From Asterias amurensis (Eukaryota; Echinodermata; Asteroidea; Forcipulatida; Asteriidae): a stretch of DNA of 64,000 nt. The translations under genes were made by a program, and so were the position numbers. Below the pieces are notes generated by a model that was given only the letters and a program-made list of their open reading frames with translations, was not told where the DNA came from and searched no databases. Numbering within the stretch: position 1 is the first letter of the stretch; every line of letters starts with the position of its first letter. Location of the stretch: contig NC_092657.1 of NCBI RefSeq assembly GCF_032118995.1, positions 4,976,391 through 5,040,390 of the forward strand, given 5' to 3'. Positions 22,304 through 30,939 of the stretch are shown piece after piece.

Positions 22304-23423
22304 TTACAAAACTTGCCGTATTTTCATGCTGCACTGCTTCAGGGAGTAGTCATTTCCTTTCCACGCTTCCCATTGTATTCCATGTGCATGTGACACCTCT
22401 CCCTGTGGATAGTATTTACCGTTCAGATGAGAATAAAAGCCCTGATTGAACCACCAGGCACCTTCATATAGCTTGGCACAATGGTAACCAGACATTGGAT
22501 CATTTTCCTGATCCTTTGTTGAGAATCATTAACCATCATGCCATGCCATTGAATCACCTGCTGTACTCTGAGCATCGTACATGTATGAACCAACATGGAG
22601 AGTGTACTTGTCACCTGTAACAGCAAACTCACCATAAGAAGCCCAAGCGGTATTGGACTGCCAATCTTCCATATCTGCTCTGAGCTCCCATTGACCTGAT
22701 CCAGTGAGGTCACGCAGGATATCATTCCCCAACCAGAACTCATTCTGCAGATCACCAAACCCAGATTGGTATGGAGATCACAGGAGAAGATATAGTCTTC
22801 CACTCAAACACATGATTCAGTAAGGCTCTGTTTTCAGCCAAGTAGAACATTTCGATGAATCGTTGGTTTTCACCCTTGCAGGTTTGTACCATCAAGGTCA
22901 GAACCAAGGTACGGCAAAAGTCAACAGAGCCATCTTGTCTCCTCTGGAACATGATCCAGACTCCTCCATCTGTCTCCATATCACAGTAAACCTGTAACCC
23001 ATCAGTCAGACTTGTAGGAAAGATGGTGTATAAACCATTGATGTGGTAACCAGCTTGGTACAACTCCAGACAACTGCTGTAACTTGTAGTGCTGGGTAGC
23101 GAAAATGACAAAGTGTCCAAGTTGTCATCAAAGTAGGCACTTCCTTGAATCTCAACAAAGTCATCGGGGCTGTGAGCTCTGCTGGCATTATTCAACTCAC
23201 AACTACCTCTTATGATGTGATAGTTGAATGATGCACACTGTGGATCCATAGAGCAGTCTCGCCCACAGATCACAGGAGAAGATACAGTCTTCCACTCAAA
23301 CACATGATTCAGTAAGGCTCCGTTCTCAGCCAAGTAGAACGTTTCGATGAATCGTGGGTTTTCACTCTGGCAGGTTTGTACCATCAAGATCAGAACCAAG
23401 ATTAGGAACATAGTAACTTCCAT
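22304..23423 (-). pseudogene. FREP pseudogene E, mosaic of two paralogues
   Basis: It starts well: ATG at 23423, leader MEVTMFLILVLILMVQ, complete PAN-like module and the first third of the fibrinogen domain through [11 protein letters not shown]. After FQRRQDGSVDFCRT the frame runs into the leader and PAN start of another FREP (LMVQTCKGENQRFIEMF), a 135-bp insert at 22773-22907, and then returns to fibrinogen sequence out of frame. Further on, two stops (TAA, TGA) replace the GQS codons near 22529, and the last part (22304-22495) is again readable to MKIRQVL. The GGGAATAAAATGG poly(A) site is mutated to AATAAG. The CRE box upstream is intact, so a truncated 223-aa product could still be transcribed. 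Confidence 0.9.
22773..22907 (-). other. 135-bp paralogue fragment inserted in FREP E
   Basis: Same-strand copy of FREP coding sequence from the leader (VLTLMVQTCKGENQRF) to the first PAN cysteine region. It sits between TTGGTAT and GGTACGG, replacing the eight bases TCAGCCCA present in intact genes. No target duplication or inverted repeat, so it looks like templated repair or ectopic conversion rather than transposition. Confidence 0.8.
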
Positions 23424-23589
23424 GATGAATGTTTGTGGATTCTATCAGAGAGAATATTTGGTGTTATTTTTCCTCCTTAAATGTCGGTGGAAACTAGTCC
23501 TGACACGGACAGTTACGTTTTGACACAGACGGATCAAATGAACCAAATCTTTCGTTGCAACCAATTGTTATGCAGCAAGCTCCACCCAT

Positions 23590-23597
23590 TGACGTCA
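23590..23597 (-). promoter_or_regulatory. conserved CRE box upstream of FREP E
   Basis: TGACGTCA 167 bp upstream of the ATG at 23423, in CCACCCATTGACGTCACCA. Confidence 0.58.
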
Positions 23598-24014
23598 CCA
23601 TTTCCACAGTAATGAGAGAGAAAAAAGAAAAAGAAAAAGAAACCCTACACAAACCAAAAACTTGGAGACAATCGCCATCATCATTTGTGGTGGGTTTTGA
23701 TTGGCTGTGCTCTTCACGCTCAAGATTACTTGCTGACGTCTGTAATATTTTTTAAGACTAATACCCTTGCATATTGAAAATCTTGGCAGTAACGTTTCTA
23801 TAATTTAAGCCCTTCATTGTTTTCCATTGCCATGCTTAGGCTAAATACTTTCATTCACAATGGCCAGACCTCCTGGTTTGGATGGTCGTGTGGACCGTAT
23901 AATCAATACTTACAATATAATACTTTACAGGTGCCCTACGTGATTTCAGTGTGGGCAATGTTTTGGCTGTTAAGGGACATCCTAAAATACTAAGACTTTG
24001 AATTTACCGGCAGC

Positions 24015-24897
24015 TCAATGGAGAGAAAAAAGAGTGCTTGGGCAAGACCTTCAGGTTGAGATGGTCGTGTGGACCGTACAATCAATAATTACAATATAAT
24101 ACGTGTCAGGTAAGCCCTATGCGATTTCAGTGTAGGCAACGTTTGGGCAATTAAAGCAAAGGTACACGTTTGGTAATTACTCAAAACAAAATTAATGTTA
24201 ACTTAAAAACTGACTTGGTAACGAGCATTGGAGAGCTGTTGATAGTATAACAAATTGTGGTAAACGACGACTCCCTCTGAAGTAACGTAGTTTTTAAGAA
24301 AGAGGTAATTTCTCACTCAATGGAGAGAAAAAAGAGTGCTTGGGCAAGACCTTCAGGTTGAGATGGTCGTGTGGACCGTACAATCAATAATTACAATATA
24401 ATACGTGTCAGGTAAGCCCTATGCGATTTCAGTGTAGGCAACGTTTGGGCAATTAAAGCAAAGGTACACTTTTGGTAATTACTCAAAACAAAATTAATGT
24501 TAACTTAAAAACTGACTTGGTAACGAGCATTGGAGAGCTGTTGATAGTATAACAAATTGTGGTAAACGACGACTCCCTCTGAAGTAACGTAGTTTTTAAG
24601 AAAGAGGTAATTTCTCACTCAATGGAGAGAAAAAAGAGTGCTTGGGCAAGACCTTCAGGTTGAGATGGTCGTGTGGACCGTACAATCAATAATTACAATA
24701 TAATACTTGACAGGTAAGCCCTATATGCGATTTCAGTGTAGGCAACGTTTTGGCAATTAAAGGAAAGGTACACGTTTGGTAATTACTCAAAACAAAATTA
24801 ATATTAACTTAAAAACTGACTTGGTAACGAGCATTGGAGAGCTGGTAAACGACTCCCTCTGAAGTAACGTAGTTTTTAAGAAAGAGATAATTGCTCA
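24015..24897. repeat. 302-bp triplication including the 5' half of a TTAA MITE
   Basis: TCAATGGAGAGAAAAAAGAG starts at 24015, 24317 and 24619. Each unit ends inside a CACTGGACAC-family MITE (ACTGACTTGGTAACGAGC ... TTTCTCACT); only the last continues into the MITE's 3' half (to about 25113). The other duplicate (27671-28190) has a single unit, so the expansion happened after the segmental duplication or was lost there. Confidence 0.87.
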
Positions 24898-25477
24898 CTA
24901 AAATAATAAAAGACTTCTAGCCAGAAGTCTTTTATTCCTCTAAAAGCACACTCATTCATCCAACAAGGGTGTTTTTTTTCTCACCATTTTCTCGCAACTT
25001 CGAAGACCAATTGAGCTCAAATTTTCACAAGCTTGTCATTTTATGCTTATGTCGGGATACACCAAGTGAGAACACTGGTCTTTGACTAATACCAAACGTG
25101 TACAGTGCCTTTAAGGGACTTCCTAAAATACAACTGTAGGAAGTCCTATGCCACTTCAGTGTACAATCTGGTTATTAACTGTGGTGTGGCAGGAGCCTAT
25201 ATTTTTTTGAAAGGGTTTGTAAAGAAAAGTTAATTACTCCTCCATGTTTTTTTTTCTTCTCACCTTTTTCAAAATCCATAAGTTCCCTATTTAACCAGAG
25301 CCAATTATTCCTTGATCTGATTAGGCAATGAGCCAAGCCTTCCATTTTGAAAAGTTACTTCATGTATATGATATTTTTGTAAATAGAACATTTATAAAAA
25401 CAAAGATTAGTGTAGATAAGTTGACATTGTAACTCACTAAATGATTTTTCTTTTTCCTAGACTGAATCAAGAGGATT

Positions 25478-25693
25478 TTGAGCAAAAACAAAGACGTTGA
25501 TGTGACAAAAGTTCAAAAGAAATGGGTTCTTAAAAATGTGTTATCAAACTCTCATGTGGTCTTGCTTATTGTTGGCAAATACATTGATCAATCTCTTTCA
25601 GATACATTAAAGGTAACCAATAAAGAACATTCTATCTACAATACATGTATGATGATTTGTCATCTTATTGCAATAGTCAAACAGTCCATATAA
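25478..25693 (+). other. duplicated exon-like open frame, unrecognised
   Basis: A 71-aa frame (SKNKDVDVTKVQKKWVLKNV...) preceded by a good splice acceptor (TTTTTCCTAG at about 25460) and containing a donor-like AAAGGTAACC at about 25612. It is identical, residue for residue, at 28553-28768. Both copies sit in the same segmental duplication, so identity alone is not evidence of selection. The upstream frame is closed, and no family is recognised. Low confidence as an exon. Confidence 0.2.
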
Positions 25694-26090
25694 TGATTTT
25701 ATTTTTCCAATGTTGGTAAAGGCCTACTGAATAGAAATCAACTTTAGAATGCTGGTTTAATATACTGCTGTGAACGTTTTCGTTGTAGTTTTTGTTAACG
25801 CTTTTTTCCTTCCTTTTTTAAAACATTAATGATGTTAAACATGATTAAAAATCCTACCATTGATGTGTTCTTGATCTCTGTGTTCGTATGGAGAGTCTCG
25901 GGGCATTTCTTACAGCGAAAAAAACCCTCTTCCAGTTCAACAAGTCAATCAGTTGAAGTTCCAACAACCCGGAGTAAGTGTTTTGAGTTAAATTACTTGT
26001 GAGAGGTTCATGCTGCTTTTCTTGAGAGAGTAATAATCCCCACTCCAGTCATTCCATACCGTTCCCTGTCCCTGGTCAATGAGTTGATAG

Positions 26091-27077
26091 TTACAAAACT
26101 TGCCGTATTTTCATGCTGCATTTCTTCAGGGAGTAGTAAAATCCTTTCCAGCTGCCCCATTGTATTCCCTGTCCATATGACACCTCTCCCTGTGGATAGT
26201 ATTTACCGTTCAGATAAGCATAAAAGCAAACATTAAACCACCAGGCACCTTCATATCGCTCGGCACAATTGCCATTAGACTTTGCATCATTGTCCTGATC
26301 CTTTGTTGTGAATGATTGGCCATTATGAACTGCCATTGAATCACCTGCTGTACTCTGAGCATCATACGAACCAACCTGGAGAGTGTACTCGTCACCTGTA
26401 ACAGCAAACTCACCATAAGAAACCCAAGATGTGTTGGACCCCCAATCTTCAATATCTACTCTGAGTCGCCATTGTCCTGATGCAGTAAGGTTACGCAGGA
26501 TATCATTCCCCAGCCAGAACTCATTCTGTAGATCACCAAACCCAGATTGGTATTCAGTCCAGTTACGATAAAAGTCAACTGAGCCATCTTGTCTCCTCTG
26601 GAACACGATCCAGCCTCCTCCATCTGTCTCCATATCACAGTAAACCTGTAAGCCATCAGTCGGACTTGTAGGAAAGATGGTGTATAAACCATTGATGCGG
26701 TAACCAGCTTGATACAACTCCAGACAACTGCTGTAACTTGTAGTGCTGGGTAGCGAAAATGACAAAGTGTCCAAGTTGTCATCAAAGTAGGCACTTCCTT
26801 GAATCTCAACAAATTCATTAGGGCTGTGAGCTCTGCTGTCATTATTCAACACACAAATACCTCTTTTGATGTGATAGTTGAATGATGCACACTCTGGATC
26901 CATAGAGCAGTCTCGTCCACAGATCACAGGAGAAGATACAGTCTTCCACTGAAAAACATGATTCAGTAAGGCTCGGTTTTCAGCCAAGTAGAACGTTTCA
27001 ATGAATCGTGGGTTTTCACTCTGGCAGGTTTGTACCATCAAGATCAGAACCAAGATTAGGATCATAGTTACTTCCAT
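26091..27077 (-). CDS. FREP F: secreted PAN + fibrinogen-domain lectin, intact
   Basis: Single 328-aa frame. Signal peptide 1-20 (MEVTMILILVLILMVQTCQS). PAN-like module with cysteines 53, 57, 63 and 75. Fibrinogen domain from about 113 with cysteines 118/147 and 271/284 and a calcium-type DQDND motif. The pocket region reads SNGNCAERYEGAWWFNVC and IQWGSWKGFYY. Compared with neighbours it has RNWTEY and NLTASGQW, which create extra N-X-S/T glycosylation sites. Start chosen at the ATG shared in position by B and H. The AATAAA found after B and D is changed here (GGGAACGG), so its poly(A) site is unclear. Extracellular sugar-binding role is inferred from the family. Confidence 0.93.
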   Translation of the reverse strand: MEVTMILILVLILMVQTCQSENPRFIETFYLAENRALLNHVFQWKTVSSPVICGRDCSMDPECASFNYHIKRGICVLNNDSRAHSPNEFVEIQGSAYFDDNLDTLSFSLPSTTSYSSCLELYQAGYRINGLYTIFPTSPTDGLQVYCDMETDGGGWIVFQRRQDGSVDFYRNWTEYQSGFGDLQNEFWLGNDILRNLTASGQWRLRVDIEDWGSNTSWVSYGEFAVTGDEYTLQVGSYDAQSTAGDSMAVHNGQSFTTKDQDNDAKSNGNCAERYEGAWWFNVCFYAYLNGKYYPQGEVSYGQGIQWGSWKGFYYSLKKCSMKIRQVL

Positions 27078-27243
27078 GATGAATGTTTGTGGATTCTATC
27101 AGAGAGAATATTTGGTGTTATTTTTCCTCCTTTAATGTCAGTGGAAACTAGTCCTGACACTGACAGTTGCGTTTTGACACAGACGGATCAAATGAACCAA
27201 ATCTTTCGTTGCAACCAATTGTTATGCAGCAAGCTCCACCCAT

Positions 27244-27251
27244 TGACGTCA
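27244..27251 (-). promoter_or_regulatory. conserved CRE box upstream of FREP F
   Basis: TGACGTCA 167 bp upstream of the ATG at 27077, same block and spacing as at FREP E. Confidence 0.62.
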
Positions 27252-28552
27252 CCATTTCCACAGTAATGAGAGAGAAAAAAGAAAAAGAAAAAGAAACCCT
27301 ACACAAACCAAAAGCTTGGAGACAACCGCCATCATCATTTGTGGTGGGTTTTGATTGGCTGTGCTCTTCTCGCTCAAGATTACTTGCTGACGTCTGTAAT
27401 ATTTTTTAAGACTAATACCCTTACCTATTGAAAATCTTGGCAGTACAGTTTCTATAATTTAAGCCCTTCATTGTATTCCATCACCATGCTTAGGCTAAAT
27501 ATTTTCCATCACAATGGCCAGACCTCCTGGTTTGGATGGTCGTGTGGACCGTATAATCAATACTTACAATATAATACTTTACAGGTGCCCTACGTGATTT
27601 CAGTGTGGGCAATGTTTTGGCTGTTAAGGGACATCCTAAAATACTAAGACTTTGAATTTACCGGCAGCTCAATGGAGAGAAAAAAGAGTGCTTGGGCAAG
27701 ACCTTCAGGTTGAGATGGTCGTGTGGACCGTACAATCAATAATTACAACATAATACTTGACAGGTAAGCCCTATGCGATTTCAGTGTAGGCAACGTTTGG
27801 GCAGTTAAAGCAAAGGTACACGTTTGGTAATTACTCAAAACAAAATTAATGTTAACTTAAAAACTGACTTGGTAACGAGCATTGGAGAGCTGTTGATAGT
27901 ATAAAAAATTGTGGTAAACGACGACTCCCTCTGAAGTAACGTAGTTTTTAAGAAAGAGGTAATTTCTCACTAAAATAATAAAAGACTTCTAGCCAGAAGT
28001 ATTTTATTCCTCTAAAAGCACACTCATTCGTCCAACAAGGGTGTTTTTTTCTCACCATTTTCTCGCAACTTCGATGACCAATTGAGCTCAAATTTTCACA
28101 GGCTTGTCATTTTATGCTTATAAATGTTGGGATACACCAAGTGAGAATGCTGGTCTTTGACTAATACCAACCGTGCCCAGTGCCTTTAAGGGACTTCCTA
28201 AAATACAACTGTAGGAAGTCCTATGCCACTTCAGTGTACAATCTGGTTATTAACTGTGGTGTGGCAGGAGCCTATATTTTTTTGAAAGGGTTTGTAAAGA
28301 AAAGTTAATTACTCCTCCATGTTTTTTTTTCTTCTCACCTTTTTCAAAATCCATAAGTTCCCTATTTAACCAGAGCCAATTATTCCTTGATCTGATTAGG
28401 CAATGAGCCAAGCCTTCCATTTTGAAAAGTTACTTCATGTATATGATATTTTTGTAAATAGAACATTTATAAAAACAAAGATTAGTGTAGATAAGTTGAC
28501 ATTGTAACTCACTAAATGATTTTTCTTTTTCCTAGACTGAATCAAGAGGATT

Positions 28553-28768
28553 TTGAGCAAAAACAAAGACGTTGATGTGACAAAAGTTCAAAAGAAATGG
28601 GTTCTTAAAAATGTGTTATCAAACTCTCATGTGGTCTTGCTTATTGTTGGCAAATACATTGATCAATCTCTTTCAGATACATTAAAGGTAACCAATAAAG
28701 AACATTCTATCTACAATACATGTATGATGATTTGTCATCTTATTGCAATAGTCAAACAGTCCATATAA
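28553..28768 (+). other. second copy of the duplicated 71-aa open frame
   Basis: Identical translation to 25478-25693, with the same acceptor-like TTTTTCCTAG upstream. Unrecognised; probably repeat-derived. Confidence 0.2.
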
Positions 28769-29166
28769 TGATTTTATTTTTCCAATGTTGGTAAAGGCCT
28801 ACTGAATAGAAATCAACTTTAGAATGCTGGTTTAATATACTGCTGTGAACGTTTTCGTTGTAGTTTTTGTTAACGCTTTTTTCCTTCCTTTTTTAAAACA
28901 TTAATGATGTTAAACATGATTAAAAATCCTACCATTGATGTGTTCTTGATCTCTGTGTTCGTATGGAGAGTCTCGGGGCATTTCTTACAGCGAAAAAAAC
29001 CTTCTTCCAGTTCAACAAGTCAATCAGTTCAAGTTCCAACAACCCGGAGTAAGTGTTTTGAGTTAAATTACTTGTGAGAGGTTCATACTGCATTTCTTGA
29101 GGGAGTAATAAATCCCCATTCAAGTCGTTCCATTTTATTCCCTGTCTCTGGTCAATGAGTTGATAG

Positions 29167-29386
29167 TTACATAACTTGCCGTATTTTCATGCTGCATTTC
29201 TTCAGGGAGTAGTTATATTCTTTCCAGGTGTGCCATTGTATTCCCTGTAAAAGTGGCCCCTCTCCCTGTGGATAAGACATGTATTTACCGTTCAGATGAG
29301 CTTGAAAGCAATCATTAAACCACCAGGCACCTTCATATTGCTCAGCACAATTGTAACTAGACTTTAGATCATTGTCCTGATCCTTT
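29167..29386 (-). pseudogene. FREP fragment G (C-terminal end of a fibrinogen domain)
   Basis: About 73 codons of a FREP C-terminus, from the KDQDND calcium motif through NCAEQYEGAWWFNDC and LNGKY to MKIRQVM and stop TAA. It begins abruptly at about 29386 where homology to the family ends, so it has no start, leader or PAN module. Two residues (MS) are inserted in the usual KYYPQG stretch. Its own AATAAA-type flank is preserved beyond the stop. It lies just downstream of FREP H and is best read as a leftover of an unequal exchange. Confidence 0.85.
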
Positions 29387-29390
29387 TATT
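29385..29390 (-). terminator. possible poly(A) signal for FREP H
   Basis: GTTAATAAAAGG at the junction of fragment G, about 85 nt past the stop of FREP H, whose usual AATAAA site reads GGGAACGG. Confidence 0.4.
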
Positions 29391-29474
29391 AACTTGCTGC
29401 ATTTCTTGAGGGAGTAATAATCCCCACTCCAGTCATTCCATACCGTTCCCTGTCCCCGGTCAATGAGTTGATAG

Positions 29475-30461
29475 TTACAAAACTTGCCGTATTTTCATGC
29501 TGCATTTCTTCAGGGAGTAGTTATATCCTTTCCAGCTGCGCCATAGAATTCCCTGTGCATATGACCCCTCTCCCTGTGGATAGTATTTACCGTTCAGATG
29601 AGCATTAAAGCAGTTATTAAACCACCAGGCCCCATCATATAGCTCGGCACAATTGTAACCAGACAATGCATCATTGTTCTGATCCTTTGTTGAGAATGAT
29701 TGGCCATTATGAATTGCCATTGAATCACCTGCTGTACTCTGAGCATCATATGAACCAACCTGGAGAGTGTACTTGTCTCCTGTAACAGCAAACTCACCAT
29801 AAGAAGCCCAAGCTGTATTGGACTGCCAATCTTCAATATCTGCTCTGAGCTCCCATTGACCTGATCCAGTAAGGTCACGCAGGATATCATTCCCCAACCA
29901 GAACTCTTTCTGCAGATCACCAAACCCAGATTGGTATTCAGCCCAGGTACGGTAAAAGATAACAGAGCCATCTTGTCTCCTCTGGAACACGATCCAGCCT
30001 CCTCCATCTGTCTCCATATCACAGTAAACCTGTAACCCATCAGTCAGACTTGTAGGAAAGATGGTGTATAAACCATTGATGCGATAACCAGCTTGGTACA
30101 ACTCCAGACAACTGCTGTAACTTGTAGTGCTGGGAAGCGAAAATGACAAAGTGTCCAAGTTGTCATCATAGTAGGCACTCCCTTGAATTGCAACAAAGTC
30201 ATCAGGGCTGTGAGCTCTGCTGGCATTATTCAACACACAACTATCTCTTATGATGTGATAGTTGAATGATGCACACTGTGGATCCATAGAGCAGTATCGC
30301 CCACAGATCACAGGAGAAGATACAGTCTTCCACTGAAACACATGATTCAGTAAGGCTCCGTTCTCAGCTAAGTAGAACGTTTCGATAAACCTTTTTGGGT
30401 TTTCACCATGACAGGTTTGTACAATCAAGATCAGCAACAAGATTATGGTCATTACTCCCAT
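29475..30461 (-). CDS. FREP H: secreted PAN + fibrinogen-domain lectin, intact
   Basis: Single 328-aa frame. Leader MGVMTIILLLILIVQTC, PAN-like module (one change, CGRYC for CGRDC, cysteines kept), fibrinogen domain from about 113 with both canonical cysteine pairs. The calcium-type stretch reads DQNND, as in FREP D. The pocket region reads GYNCAELYDGAWWFNNC and ILWRSWKGYNY, different from each paralogue. ATG position and spacing to the CRE box (30623) agree with B and F. It is the most upstream gene seen on this minus-strand cluster; the next sequence upstream is non-genic array. Expected to be secreted and to bind surface glycans (inference). Confidence 0.93.
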   Translation of the reverse strand: MGVMTIILLLILIVQTCHGENPKRFIETFYLAENGALLNHVFQWKTVSSPVICGRYCSMDPQCASFNYHIIRDSCVLNNASRAHSPDDFVAIQGSAYYDDNLDTLSFSLPSTTSYSSCLELYQAGYRINGLYTIFPTSLTDGLQVYCDMETDGGGWIVFQRRQDGSVIFYRTWAEYQSGFGDLQKEFWLGNDILRDLTGSGQWELRADIEDWQSNTAWASYGEFAVTGDKYTLQVGSYDAQSTAGDSMAIHNGQSFSTKDQNNDALSGYNCAELYDGAWWFNNCFNAHLNGKYYPQGEGSYAQGILWRSWKGYNYSLKKCSMKIRQVL

Positions 30462-30622
30462 GATGAATGTTCATGGATTCTATTTTCAAAAATGTTTATT
30501 TTACCTGCTTAACTGTCGTTGGAAAGTTGTCCTGACAGTGACAGTTACTCTTTGACACAGACGGATCAAATGAACCAAATCTTTGAGTGGCGACCAATTT
30601 TAGCGCAGTAAGCTCCACCCAT

Positions 30623-30630
30623 TGACGTCA
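30623..30630 (-). promoter_or_regulatory. conserved CRE box upstream of FREP H
   Basis: TGACGTCA 162 bp upstream of the ATG at 30461, in CCACCCATTGACGTCACTG. Confidence 0.62.
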
Positions 30631-30939
30631 CTGTTTCCAGAGCAATGAGAGAGAGAAAGAAAAAAACACCACACAAACTAAAAGCTCAGAGAAAAACGCC
30701 AGCATCATCTGTGATTGGCTGAACTGTTCTCGTTCAAGATTAATAAGTTGCAACTGCAATAACTTTCAATCAAAACTAATACAACTGTTGCCTATTGAAA
30801 ACCTTGGCAATAACGTTTCTATAAAGTTCTTATAATTCAGGTCCTTTCATTGTACATAATATCCAGGCTAGAGGCAATTTGGTAGAGCATGCAATCACAA
30901 ATGCCAGACCTTATTATTAGTAATAATGATGATATTAAT

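Larger units (their letters stand above)
23440..26040. repeat. segmental duplication, copy 1 (upstream region of FREP E)
   Basis: Matches 27094-29110. Landmarks are the CRE block, a GAGAGAAAAAAGAAAAAG tract, and the stretch GTGTGGACCGT. The offset changes from 3654 to 3075 because copy 1 holds two extra 302-bp units. The short frame at 23555-23755 recurs at 27167-27409 but lies over the FREP promoter and is not taken as a gene. Confidence 0.88.
27094..29110. repeat. segmental duplication, copy 2 (upstream region of FREP F)
   Basis: Counterpart of 23440-26040. It contains the CRE block, a single 302-bp unit, one full TTAA MITE (about 27812-28190), and the 71-aa frame at 28553-28768. It ends at the conserved FREP 3' flank near 29100. 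Confidence 0.88.

Noticed and set aside
23555..23755. 66-aa plus-strand frame (MQPIVMQQAPPIDV...)
   Set aside because: It lies across the FREP promoter block including the CRE; its recurrence at 27167 is explained by segmental duplication.
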